The notes under the pieces are model-generated. The model searched no databases. It was given only the letters and a program-made list of their open reading frames with translations, and was not told the origin of the DNA. Shown one piece after another: positions 44,201-55,554 of a stretch of DNA of 64,000 nt. The stretch's first letter is position 1. Each line of letters begins with the position of its first letter. Position numbers and translations under genes: made by a program. Origin of the DNA: Strix aluco (taxonomy: Eukaryota; Chordata; Aves; Strigiformes; Strigidae); NCBI RefSeq assembly GCF_031877795.1, contig NC_133970.1, positions 44,987,538 through 45,051,537 on the forward strand. Direction: 5' to 3'.

Positions 44201-45797
44201 CTGGGGACTGCCTGCTCCTGAGCCATTAAGAGTCCCTTCTTGAAGAGTGCCCAGCCTTCCTGGACCCCTATACCCTTCAGGACCGTCTCCCAAGGGATCC
44301 TGTCAAGCAGGTGCCCAAACAAGTCAAAGTCAGCCCTTTGGAAGTCCAGGATGTCAGTTCTGCTGCCCCCTCCCCTGGCCTCTCTAAGAATAGAGAACTC
44401 TATTATTTCGTGATCGCTGTGCCCTAGTCATCCTCTGACCACCACATCCTCCATCAATTCTTCTCTGTTCACAAAGAGGAGATCCAGCAGGGCACCTTCT
44501 CTGGTTGGTTCACTCACTAGCTGCATCAGGAAGTTATCTCCCACACATTCCAGGAATCTCCGGGACTGGTCCCGCTCTGCTGTGCTGTATTTCCAGCAGA
44601 TGTCTGGGAAGTTGAAGTCTCCCACAAGAACAAGGGCAAGCGATCGTGAGATTTCACCCAAGTGCCTATAGAATATTTCATCCACCTCTCTGTCCTGGGT
44701 GGGTGGCCTATAGTAGACTCCTACTACAACATCTGCCCTGTTGGCCTTCCCCCTGATTCTAACACAAAGACACTCTACCCTGTCTTCACTACACTTGTGC
44801 TCAAAGCAATCATAACAGTCCCTAACATACAGCGCCACCCCACCACCTCTCCTTCCTTGTCTGTCCCTCCTAAAGAGCTTGTAGCCCTCAACAGGCGCAC
44901 TCCAGTCATGGGAGACATCCCACCATGTTTCTGTGAGACCCACAGGGAGGCAGCAGACTTCCCTATGAAGCTGGTCTGGTCTGCATGTTAAACAGCACTG
45001 GTCCCAATACAGACCCCTGAGGAACGCCGCTCGTCACTGGTCTCCACTTGGACTTCGAGCCTTTGACCACAACTCTTTGAGTGCGACCATCCAGCCTATT
45101 CCTCATCCACCAAGTGGTCCATCTGAGAAATCCACATCTCTCCAATTTAGAGACAACCATATCGTGTGTGTCAGTGTCAAATGCTTTCCAGAGGTCCAGG
45201 TAGATGACGTCAGTTGCTCTTCCCTTATCCACCAGTGCTGTAATCCCGTTGTAGAAGGCCACCAAATTTGTCAGGTATGATTTGTCCTTAGTGAAGCCAT
45301 GTTGGCTGTCACCAATCACCTCCTTATTTTCCATGTGCCCTAGCATAGTTTCCAGGAGGATTCGCCCCATGATCTTGCCAGGCACATAGGTGAGAGTGAC
45401 TGACCTGTAGTTCCCCGGTTCTTCTTTTTTTCCCTTTTTAAAAATGGGGGTTATGTTTCCCCTTTTCCAGTCAGTGGGAACTTCACTGCCATGACTTCTC
45501 AAGTATGATGTATAGTGGCTTAGCCACTTCATCCGCCAGTTCCCTCAGGACCCGCGGATGCATCTCATCAGGTCCCATGGACTTGTGCCCCTTCAGGTTC
45601 CTTAGATGGTCTTGAACCTGATCTCCTACAGTGGACAGTTCTTCATTTTCCCCGTCCCCGCCTTTACCTTCTGTATCTTGGATGGTGTAGCTGAAGCACT
45701 TGCAGGTGAAGACTGGGGCAAAAAAGTCATTGAGTACCTCAGCCTTCTCCATATCCTGGGTAACCAAGTCTTCCACTTCCTTCTGGAGACGGCTCAC
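41249..45797 (-). mobile_element. CR1 LINE of a second family, split by a younger CR1
   Basis: 3' tail at 41249 (atcatagaatcacagaatgg). RT C-terminus in 41336-42183 and RT core in 44985-45797 ([28 protein letters not shown], then after the gap F-V-G-D-M and F-A-N-D-T). The conserved Y/FADD is F-A-N-D here, and the same in the 50.5 kb copy. It is 5'-truncated at about 45797, where it abuts the fossil PRLR exon at 45836. The younger CR1 occupies 42181-44984. Confidence 0.9.
42181..44984 (-). mobile_element. CR1 LINE (35-kb family) inserted in the older CR1, with internal deletion
   Basis: 3' end cacagaatcacagaatcatctagg at 42181. Endonuclease in 44428-44943, RT in 43098-44322 and 42643-43176 ([19 protein letters not shown]), with frameshifts near 43100-43180 and 43700. 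The host CR1 shows the 5-bp duplication atgtt at 42176-42180 and 44985-44989. Next to the 5' end, ~40 bp of ORF1-type sequence joins directly to endonuclease sequence (break near 44940), so the start of ORF2 and most of ORF1 are deleted. The RT frame ends at the same A-I-E-stop as its relatives. Confidence 0.92.
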
Positions 45798-45835
45798 ATT
45801 TATTTATATATAATGTAAATATATTATTTTATTAT

Positions 45836-46002
45836 TTCCCAGTCTTCCTTTTCCTCAGGTTTTAGTTGTAACTCATAGTGATATATATGCAAAATAGGGC
45901 TGACATCAGGTAATGGAGGTGGTGACCATTTTGCCCAAAGGGACATTATACTAGCAGATGTTTTTGTTTCTAGAGAGAGGATCACAGGAGAATCTGGCTG
46001 AA
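45836..46002 (-). pseudogene. PRLR: PRLR N-terminal repeat, D2 first exon: donor lost
   Basis: This is homologous to the exon at 29418-29584 and has identical length (167 nt). It follows a good acceptor (TTTCATTTATACAG). The translation starts V-Q-P-D-S-P-V-I-L-S-L-E-T-K-T-S-A-S and includes A-K-W-S-P-P-P-L-P-D-V and Y-E-L-Q-L-K-P-E-E-K-E-D-W-E. At the exon end the donor dinucleotide is AT (ATAATA at 45835 downward), not GT, and reading through meets a stop within four codons. An old CR1 begins about 40 bp further on. The N-glycosylation site N-L/I-S/T at position 8 has become I-L-S. Confidence 0.9.
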
Positions 46003-46406
46003 CTGTATAAATGAAAAATTTGCCATTAATGATTTAATTTTCTCTCAGAAAATGTATCTCCTTTATAGTTTTGTATTTAATCACATTAATTTCAGATCAT
46101 TCAGCACTTCTGTTATGGAACAGTACAATAGCCTTTTTTCCTTTCTCCCTAATAATATTTAACTGACTGATGATTTACCACAGTATCAGCAAATCTTAGA
46201 CTTTACTCTTAATTTGTCAGGCTAAGGAAATGTAAATCATAATTTCATTAGGCACTCTTGCAAAATTTAAATGTCAGATATTTCATAGCTAAAAAGACTA
46301 AGTACATTTATCATTACAATGTGTAGAGTATGTGTATACAGAAAGCAGAATGGAATTAGGAACATGAAATACTACAAAAACTCCAGTGCTTAGGCAGTTA
46401 TTTCTT

Positions 46407-46423
46407 CCCCCCCCCCCCCCCCC
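46407..46423. repeat. Poly-C homopolymer (17 nt)
   Basis: Directly visible run in the intron between two fossil PRLR exons. Confidence 0.95.
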
Positions 46424-46823
46424 AAGACTGCAATGCCAGCAGCCAGAAATATGTTTTCATTTGGAAAATTTAATCTGGGACATTTCAGGTAGCTTGACCT
46501 AATTTGAAAGTTTTATAATCTGCAGTGCTAGGGACCTATAAACTGTCATTGAGTCTAATTGAAATACTGGATATAACTAGAAACTGGAGCCAATTTTTCA
46601 GCCAAAATTAAAATTATTATAACATATGTAGTTACTTAATTTTTAAGTAAAATGCATTTTTCACATAAATTACAGATGCATATTTTAGATCATCTGTAGA
46701 TAAACACTCCTCCACAGCAAGTTTCACATCATGAGGAAAGAAATCTTTCACCACTACTTGTTCTGGGTGTAAAAATCACATATGTCTCCTAGTTTGTTTT
46801 CCATTTCATTCTTCCCTTTTTAC

Positions 46824-46994
46824 CCATGGAGGTCACATCCACATACTGAGGATCTGAGCTGTTACTTCCAATAATCTCATTCATTGTCATTACAATGATA
46901 TACGTTGTCCAGGGATTAGTGTGGTTTTTATCAAAGTAGCAGGAATTGGGACCTGACATTCAGTAGTCTGGACATTCATAGATTTTTTTCTTCA
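46824..46994 (-). pseudogene. PRLR: PRLR N-terminal repeat, D1 second exon: frameshift and stop
   Basis: This is homologous to 30776-30945 but 171 nt instead of 170. An A-run near the exon start has one extra base (A7 where six keep the frame). In the original frame, D-Y is followed by TGA where Gly (GGA) is expected, then [12 protein letters not shown]. Further on, one codon is lost from Y-N-I-T-V (removing the N-glycosylation site) and one is gained at N-E-I-I-G. The acceptor TTTTATTTCAG and donor ATGG/GTAAAA are preserved. Inclusion would truncate the receptor. Confidence 0.93.
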
Positions 46995-47494
46995 CTGAAA
47001 TAAAATTATTTTAAAAGTTAAAAGTTTAGGAAATTAAGCAAAGCAGATAACTTTCCAGTAATGGCCTAAATTCAGCAAAGAAATTTAAAATGTTTAACTT
47101 TAAACCTATATATAATCCCATCTCTGGGAAACATTCCAGTGAGTGTCAAACACTATTGCCATAAATGCTTCATTGTGATTTTTACTGCAGTTGTTCAGGA
47201 TGAACACTTTTATCTCCCTTTTTTATACATAGGAATATGTCAACAAAAGAATGGAAAGAGAATTTTCCAGAAAGAGCACAAAGCAATTTTAAAAAAATCT
47301 TCAAAAGCAAGTTAAAAGGCAAATTAAACACATTCACTTTGACTAAAGGAGAAAAGTTGCTAAAACTTTAAAAGAAAGTAATTTAAATGTGTACAGGCTC
47401 CAGTGATGGTCAGGATAGATCAGGTAAAGCCTCAGACTTTTCTATAGAAAGTGTTTTAAAGAAAAACAAGTGTTTCAGGAAGTGCTGTACTCAC

Positions 47495-47604
47495 CAGTCA
47501 GACCCACTGCAGTCAGAGCAAGTAACAAAATAATTTGAACTGATGATATCAATTTCTGCTTCATGGTGTCTGCTTCTCATAGGGAATATCAGATTAAGGA
47601 CTCA
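47495..47604 (-). CDS. PRLR: PRLR signal-peptide exon (start codon) with 5' UTR part
   Basis: Acceptor GGTGTATTTTTCAG; ~40 nt of 5' UTR; ATG at 47564-47562 (context AGACACCATGA, good Kozak). It encodes M-K-Q-K-L-I-S-S-V-Q-I-I-L-L-L-A-L-T-A-V followed by G-L-T and the first base of a Gly codon, then donor ACTG/GTGAGT. It is a typical cleavable signal peptide. The coding part is 47495-47564. The next ~500 bp toward 46994 should hold the first D1 exon of the N-terminal repeat (C-W-W exon) and do not. Confidence 0.95.
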
Positions 47605-48635
47605 CTGAAAAATACACCATCATGCAATAGTCAATAACAATGCTTAACATGTAATATGTATCACTTGGCTTGATCAAAGTCCTTTTTGAATTGCAGCTAA
47701 TTGATTCTTGTTGTTTCTCAAAAAGGCACAACAACAGCTACATTTCCACTTCAGAAGTTGAAAACCTGAATCAGAGAGTAGTAAGTAGGTCTTCCTGAAG
47801 GTCTTTGAATGGTTAGCAGTGCTGGGATTACAGTTCCATAGCATTAACAAATCTTGCATATTTACTTACCATCTTGGGATACTGGGAGCTTTTCTTAAAG
47901 CCCTAACTTTTAAACTCATTAATTTACCTGAGCCTTATAGTAACAAAAGATATACTTTTATCCCTGTTGATACAAAGAAGAGCTCAACATATTTGAACTC
48001 TGAAGGTCCTGAAAACAGAAGGCAAATAAAAAATATCCAAAATTTATTTATATGTTTATGATTTTTGAGCCAATCTCATGACTTCTGAATATTTGGGAAT
48101 TTCAAGATCAGCTGAGCTGAAGAATGCTACTCTTGCTGTGCATTCAACTCATTGTTTTTACTGCATTTAATTTTGCAGTAAAGTGGAAATGACAAGATCA
48201 GAGAAAAGAAGCCAATGAAAAAGTAGCGTAACTTCACAGTTAATTTATCAGATGAAAATGCAAGATGGGATGCAATTATTCTTTTTCAATCTGTAAAGGC
48301 CAGAGGCAGTGTTGCAGAACTCATCTGAAATACAGTGGTTCAGGTGGGAAGTCACCAGCTGTGAAGACCCAGTTCCTGCAGTGGACTGATACCACTAGAT
48401 GACCTCAGAATTCAGGCTACAGCTCAGGGTGATCAGGAGTGCCTGTTGCTGCTAAATCTGCTTAGCCTGAAGGAAAGACAGAATGACTTAAAGCAAACCT
48501 CCTGCTTCTTCCACCAATGTGCTTCCTGCTTGGAGATGGTGACTGACTGAAGTTGGCTATTAGATTCTCATTAGCCAACCTCACTCATTGAAACTAAAGA
48601 AGGACAATTTACTATCTAAAAAGGAAGCTCCTTAC

Positions 48636-48730
48636 CTCAGTTTTCCACTCCAGCCAAGCACATCTGACAGGTATTTGTGTGCTTGAAACCCATTCAGTGT
48701 AGCACAGTGTGGGAACAAGCTGTCTCTTTG
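48636..48730 (-). other. PRLR: Candidate non-coding 5' exon of PRLR
   Basis: A 95-nt segment about 1.1 kb above the start-codon exon lies between a good acceptor (CTTTTCCTCAG) and a strong donor (ACTGAG/GTAAGG) on the minus strand. Vertebrate PRLR genes have untranslated 5' exons, so this is a reasonable candidate, but the evidence is splice-site shape only. Confidence 0.35.
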
Positions 48731-50511
48731 CTGAGGAAAAGTTCTTTGTGGTTTATCAGATGACTCAATTTTCATTATGCAATTCATTTTCAGTATCAAG
48801 AATCTATAACCTGTCAGCACATAAATGTTTTTCAAGCACAAAGGCAAATGAAGTATCAGTTAATTTAAATGAGTCTAAAATATGTTTACTGTGAACAATG
48901 TGGTGAAGAACAACAGTTGGCTCCATTTCCATATACCCCTTCTGAATATCTAGGCACATTTCACACATGCAGCTGAGCTACATGCTGCAAAATTGCATCT
49001 GTGTTAGTTTTAAACTCACTTACAGCAATCTGTGCATATACAGTCAGTGGAGAGAAGACCAATAAAATATAAATTCCAGTTTTGTGTAAGCACATGCAAA
49101 TTTTATGACTGTAAACAAATGGCAGGCTCAAATGTTAGTGTTTAACTTCAGAAATGAGCTAAAAACTTGGTGTTATATAATGCAGAACACAGACCATTGA
49201 GGTCATGCAAGAAAGAGGCACATTTTTCTCAAGTGACGGTGAAATAATGAACTATAAACAGTAATCATTTCATGTACATATGATACCAGTTACAATATTT
49301 TATTATTTCCAAAAATAGTTGGAACATTTGCAAAATATAGCACTTTCAAACTGAGACTCATACTGTACTTTCCTATAGGGAACTGGTACCATGGTTGTTT
49401 GTTTTTGTTTTACAGGCGTATCTTTTCTGTGTGACGAAATGCAAGATAAGAGAAAATGATTACAATGAGTAAAAGAATGAAGTTTATCAATACGACAAAA
49501 TAGAGAGGTATCATCAAGAAAGAGCTGTATTAGAGCACTCTGCAAGGAAAGCAGGATAATTTTGGCAACTGAAGACCTAAAGAATGAAATGAATAGAAAT
49601 AGGATGAAATGAATGCATTTAAAAACAAATATTTTTCCTTGGGCGCATTTGTTTTTTAAAAATTAGATGATCATTGAACCACTTCTGTAATGTGGTTGTG
49701 AAAAAGAACAGGAGAGATAAAGGGGAGGAATATGGACCTATGTACAATTCTGGTCACCTATACTCAGGAAAAATACAACAGGTTAACTTATTTAGAACAG
49801 ATTTAGAATACAGCTACAAAGATAAGCAGGGGACACAGAGGCTGTCTCATTATGATGATTTAAAGAATTGGCTTTTTACTCCATGCAAAGATTATCTTCC
49901 ATAAACATAGCAGGGGATTAGCATCAAAAGAGGGAAAATAAGAATGTGTAAACTCTAGCAAATATTGGAACAAGAATAGATAGCCATAATTAGCTCAAAA
50001 AATGAGAGAAAAATGTCATCATCACAGCAGTGAGTTTCTGGAATAATCTTCCAAAAGCAAAAATCCCCTGTAGTTTTCCCAGGTAGTCTGATCTATTATG
50101 AAATATATATGACATGGTTGTTTGTTATAGCTGAGGACTGGACTTCGTGATCCAATATATGCATTCCAGGCCAGTGTTTCAATTCAAGTTAAATACCTTG
50201 AATTATTAACAGTTTAAAAACTGTGCAGAAGTATGAGATGGCTGGATGTCCTATTTTACATTCAGGATTTAAAGCTTTCAAAATATTTTGTATTAAAGAA
50301 TTATCAGAACCTTTTTATTTGAAGATCATGCTTAAAAGCATCTTAGAAAAGCTTCATTATGATATTTGTATTGCTTTCTGAAAGAAAACAGCAGAGCGGT
50401 GGCCAGGAGGCTCCAGGCATATTAACCATATTCCATTTGTTTCAGTGACTGTGTTTCCATGGTTGCCTGGTATTTGGTATTTGTGGTTCAAATGTCTTGG
50501 TTTTTTAAAAT
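48731..50511. other. Region upstream of PRLR start exon, no recognisable gene
   Basis: AT-rich sequence without CpG island, LTR or CR1. A 76-codon plus-strand ORF at 49674-49904 has no recognisable features. PRLR promoters were not identified. Confidence 0.5.
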
Positions 50512-51946
50512 ATTTGCTTGAGAAGTCATGGCAGTCCAGTGAAGTTCTCACTGACTGGAAAAGGGGAAACATAACCCCCATTTTTAAAAAGGGAAAAAAA
50601 GAAGACCAGGGTCACTATAGGCCAGTCAGTCTGACCTCTGTGCCCGGCAACATCATGGAGCGAATCCTCCTGGAAACTATGCTAGGGCACATGGAAAATA
50701 AGGAGGTGATTGGTGACAGCCAACATGGCTTCACTAAGGGCAAATCATGCCTGACAAATTTGGTGGCCTTCTACAACGGGATTACAGCACTGGTGGATAA
50801 GGGAAGAGCAACTGACGTCATCTACCTGGACTTGTGCAAAACATTTGACACTGTCCCGCAGAACATCTTTGTCTCTAAATTGGAGAGATGTGGATTTGAC
50901 AGATGGACCACTTGGTGGATGAGGAATAGGCTGGATGATCGCACTCAAAGAGTTGTGGTCAAAGGCTCGACGTTCAACTGGAGAGCAGTGACGAGTGGCG
51001 TTCTTCAGGGGTCGGTATTGGGACCAGTGCTGTTTAACATCTTTGTTGGAGACATGGACAGAGGGATTGAGCTCACCCTCAGCAAGTTTGCCAACGACAC
51101 CAAGCTGTGTGGTGCGGTCAACACGCAGGAGGCAAGAGATGCGATCCAGAGGGACCTGGACAGGCTTGAGAGGTGGGACCATGCAAACCTCATGAAGTTC
51201 AACAAGGCCAAGTGCAAGGTCCTGTACGTGGGTCTGGGCAATCCCAAGCACATATACAGGCTGGGTGAGGAATGGGTTGAGAGCAGCCCTGCATAGAAGG
51301 TCTTGGGGGTATTAGTAGATGGAAAACTGACTATGAGCCAGCAATGTACGCTCACAGCCCAGAAAGCGAACTGTATCCTGGGCTGCATCAAGATAAGTGT
51401 GACCAGCAGGTCAAGGGAGGTGATTCTCCCCCTCTACTCCACTCTTGTGAGACCCCACCTGGAGTACTGTGTCCAGCTCTGGGGCCCCCAACATAAGAAG
51501 GACATGGACCTGCTTGAGTGGGTCCAGAGGAGGCCACGAAGATGATCAGGGGGCTGGAGCACCTCCCCTGTGAGGACAGGCTGAGAGAGTTGGGGTGGTG
51601 TAGCCTGGAGAAGAGTAAGCTCCAGGGAAACCTTATAGTGGCCTTCCAGTATTTAAAGGGGGCCTACAAGAAACATGAGGACAAGGGGTAACGTTTTTAA
51701 ACTGAAAGAGGGTAGATTTAGATTAGATATAAGGAAGAAATTCTTTCCTGTGAGAGTGGTGAGACACTGGCACAGGTTGCCCAGAGAAGTTGTGGCTGCC
51801 CCCTCCCTGGAAGGGTTCAAGGCCAGGTTGGGCGGGGCTTTGAGCAACCTGGGCTAGTGGAAGGTGTCCCTGTCCATGGCAGGGGGGTTGGAACTAGATG
51901 ATCTTTAAGGTCCCTTACAACCCAAACCATTCTATGATTGTATGAT
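50512..51946 (+). mobile_element. CR1 LINE of the second family (plus strand), 5'-truncated
   Basis: RT fragment from L-E-K-S-W-Q through [28 protein letters not shown] (FADD box as FAND), a stop TAG at 51294-51296 in the main frame, then [14 protein letters not shown] and the C-terminal helices. The 3' end reads ccattctatgattgtatgatt near 51946. It is the same family as 41249-45797 but in opposite orientation. The first ~20 codons of the open frame (50445-50511) are not CR1. Confidence 0.9.
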
Positions 51947-54900
51947 TCAAACAGAAAAAATAATGATGACTGTCAAAACTATATCAGAAGTGTGCGTTGC
52001 CTATCTATGGCTTGAAAATGTTTTCATAAAAGGGTAACTCGCAATATTGAAAATGCTGTGAGGGAAGGCATCACTTTTAGGACTGAATGCATTCCTTTGT
52101 AAGGGGCACAGTGGACATTCATTTGCCAGAATGTCATGCAAAACCAAGGGTTGAGTAACTGATAAATAAAAGATCATATGCTTCCTTTTTGAAGGTTTTG
52201 ATTTAATTATAACAAAGTTATTATGTTCTGACATTATAGTTGAATTTTCCCTTTTAATACAGCTATTATATAGTATAGAACAGCTGCACACTGCACACCA
52301 GAAAACAGTGCACCTTGATGGAGTTGGAAATGATTACTGGGGTTTTAGAATATACAGAAGTGCTAGATATTCCTGTAAAATAACCCTACTCTGCAATTAA
52401 TAATATTATTAAATTGTAGGTTTGAAAACTGTGCTTACAGTGCTACTAGATGAAGCTGAAAGTTAAATGCCAATACTGAAATCAGGTGCTATGGAGCAGG
52501 GTTGAGAGAAAAATGTTCTTGTCCTACTTGAGTTCTAGTTCATACATTCTTTTCTCTCTCTTTCTTGGTTATGCTGATGGATGCTTTTCTTGAGTTTGTC
52601 AGAGAAGTCTTTACTCAGTCCTGCACAGGTGGAAAAAAATGTCTTTATCTGCAATGTTTTCAGGCTTGCAGGAAGAGGAACAAATGTATAGCATCAACTG
52701 TCAATGACATTTTGTCCATCACAAGCTTTGCTTGTGCTCCCAAAGAAATCTAAAGCCCAAAGTACTTTACCAATCTGTAGCGAACAAGATTCACATTCCC
52801 ACTAGTTATGATGATAAGCAGCATTTGTCTTTCAGGCTTGGGGGAAGGCAATTTAAGGTCTCAAAACACTACAGTTCATTACCATTTGAAAGGCTGAACT
52901 ACAGCTATATGAAACCAAGTACAAATAAAGAACAAAATAAAGCAAGAATGTGAGCGTCTGCTATACCACCCAGAATCCTACTGGCCATGCATTCAACGTG
53001 GGCATCGCATGAATCTGCCTTCCCACACTGAGTTCTCAAATGTCAACACTGATATATGTCCCTAATCAAGACTTGGGCATCACTATCACTAGATGTGTTT
53101 CTGAATGACAGTGATGGTTGGGATTATACTGAAAATTAAAGATGTGAATGTGCAGTGTGTCCAGAGCTCTGTTTTCCCTCTCTGAATGAGACCTAATTAG
53201 AAGTCTCCAGATTCTGAATCTCTCAGGCACTCAGTATAGCCTCCATGGAGGTGTATAAGCTCCAGAGAAGATAGGGAGTTCAGACATGCCTCTGTTCTGA
53301 ATTTCTTGTGACTGATTCCAGGTGGATATTTTTAGCATGTAGGTTTTGTGGAGTGCTTTGTGGGGATGCTTAGTTCCTTCTGTTGGCTATATAAGGAAAG
53401 TTAGACATCCAATTAATTTCTTGGGACCAAGCACTTCATATTTCTGTGTTGCATAAACTGGAAGCACCTACAAGCTCTTTTAGATTTCACCTGAAAAGCC
53501 TATATCAGGGTTTCTAATATATTTTTTCTTAAATTTCTCTCTTAAACAAACCTTCTCTTAATGACTCTTTGTAGTCCTTCCTTTGATTAGCAGTCAATAT
53601 GTGATGATGAATGGAACAATTTCTCTTGCCCATGGAGATGAACTCCTCAGTCTGAAAGACTTAAGTCATTTTTGAAAAAGAAAAATCATGAAACCCCAGA
53701 TCCTTGAAAATATTTTAGACACTCAATTTTCCATCAAAGTATTTATGCACCTAACTCCTATTGATTTTACAGAACTGAACCTGAAACTATTTTAAAACTC
53801 AACATCTAAACTGACAAGAAAGGCCAAGACAACAGGAAGAATACTGAGTGGAAGAAAGGGATATAATAAGCATGTCAAAACTTGAATATTTTTGTTTTGA
53901 AATTTAAGATTATTTTAATCTAAAAATAATTTCAAAATATACCATAAACTGCAAACTGCATATGAAGAATCAGTTTTAGAAAATTCACTTCAGAATGTCA
54001 CAAATTCTTTTTCAACCAAAGGCAATGCATGCAAATTTTCAAAATTCCAAAATGAAGAAATATCACCAAATTTCAACATAAAACATTTTGTTTTGAAATT
54101 TTCCAGTAGAACATTTTCTGAAATCTAAGCAAATATACAAATAATTTCAGTTTGTAACTTTTTTTCTAATGAAAACATGTTGCGATGAAAAAATTCTGAT
54201 AATCTTTAATTATATACAGAATTTCAATGAGCAATGCAATGGCACGAAGTGTCTTACTATTTTGACATTTTTGGGGGAAGATGCTCATCTAGAGGTGAGG
54301 AAGTTTATAGCAGAGAGACTAAAATGACTAAAACTTTACAGGAAGCAAAGGAATAGGACTTTGAAAGAAGCAAAGGGAACAGAGAAAAATGTGAAAGGTT
54401 TATGGAGTGAATCTGAGGGAAAGAGACAATGAAGAAGGACACAGTAGGGGGAAAGAACAAGTAATCTTTTGGCATGAATGAAATGAATGAATGAAGGACT
54501 TCTGGTTATAGCATGTATCGACGCATCAGGCTACATCTGTTTTTTCAGTAAATATTCTTGATTTACTTTACTGTATGGCTTCAGTGGATGTGAAATTTTT
54601 CCTTTTTTGCATGCAGTCTCAGATTGGACCTATGGTGTGTACTATAATTACCAAGTTTTATAAGCTTTGTTATACTGGGTAATGACTTCACCTTGGAACA
54701 CTGGAGTCAGCACTGGAGTTCTCTGCCTTTGAAATGGCATGCTTCTAGAAGATTATAAAACCTCCATCCAATTTAGGGGCCAAAGGGGAAGGTATGAAGG
54801 CGGGGTGTTGGAGTGGTCACATCAGAACTGCTTGCAAGCAAAATCATCTGATTTTCACCTAAGAGAAAACTGACTGAAATTCAAAAGTTTTGATAACTGC

Positions 54901-55554
54901 AGGTAGACAAAAATGACTTTTTATGCCCAAGCATCTGAAATGTCAGATCTGAATGCTTTAATTGGACAGAGGCTATCTCACAAAATGTCAAAAAAAAAGA
55001 AAAGAAAATGTGAAGGTCATAAATCTGAAATATCAATGCCATTTCTTTTAGAAGTATTTGATATTTACAAGGAATCAAAGAAAAGGCATAAACATCAGGA
55101 ACCTTCATGCTTGCCCTTTGTATGGTGGACTTCATGGTAAATTGCAGTAAACTAGTAGATTTTACTAACAGCTGAAATAATTTTAAGCATGGTAATTTAG
55201 ATCACTAGAAATCAACTATCAGCCTCTGTAACATCAGCCCATTTTGTTTTATATCCCACTACAATCAACTTTAATTATTCATTTTTTGTAGGCACCCAGT
55301 TACCCAATCATATTTCAAATGGTAAAAACATTCATTTTGTGTTTAAACCCCAATATTTCTTCCACAATCCCTGAAATAAAAACCTTATGTTGAAATTTAT
55401 GAAATGGCAGGAAGAAAAAATGCCGTAACTGTGGGTTTTACTTTAGGTAATAACAGCACAGGCTTTTAAATCCTTGCTTACATAAAACCTGATCTTTTCA
55501 CTTGATATAAAAGTCATTTTTACTGAAACTTGGATCCACACCTTCAGTTGTTAT
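51947..55554. other. Intergenic AT-rich stretch, nothing recognised
   Basis: No exon, LTR or CR1 identified. Short ORFs at 52565-52953 and 54913-55140 lack domains, codon regularity or splice context. SPEF2, the neighbour of PRLR on this side in mammals, is not seen. Confidence 0.5.

Larger units (their letters stand above)
25069..47604 (-). other. PRLR: PRLR gene (prolactin receptor), coding span; single functional extracellular repeat
   Basis: Type I cytokine receptor for prolactin at the plasma membrane, signalling through JAK2/STAT5. Eight minus-strand exons with canonical GT/AG junctions join in phase to 1881 nt (626 codons plus stop), close to the ~620-residue mammalian receptor and far shorter than the ~830-residue two-repeat receptor of chicken. 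The order is signal peptide, D1 (two exons), D2 (two exons), transmembrane, Box 1, long tail. Between the signal-peptide exon and D1 lie fossil exons of a second, N-terminal extracellular repeat. LTRs (31466-31882, 33237-34252, 34748-39266) and CR1s (35110-39055, 41249-45797) fill the introns, mostly around those fossils. Exon joins are inferred from the genome, not from RNA. Confidence 0.95.

Noticed and set aside
25069..47604. Whole PRLR locus as a pseudogene
   Set aside because: Lesions are confined to the N-terminal repeat. All exons of the second repeat, membrane span and tail have intact frames and canonical splice sites and sum to a multiple of three.
28268..47604. A recent K-locus-like segmental duplication explaining the duplicated extracellular exons
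   Set aside because: The two repeats are as diverged as the two repeats within a normal avian two-repeat receptor and lie in head-to-tail order within one gene. No duplicated flanking introns are seen.
49674..49904. 76-codon plus-strand ORF upstream of PRLR
   Set aside because: No domain, no promoter and no splice context; length expected by chance in this much DNA.
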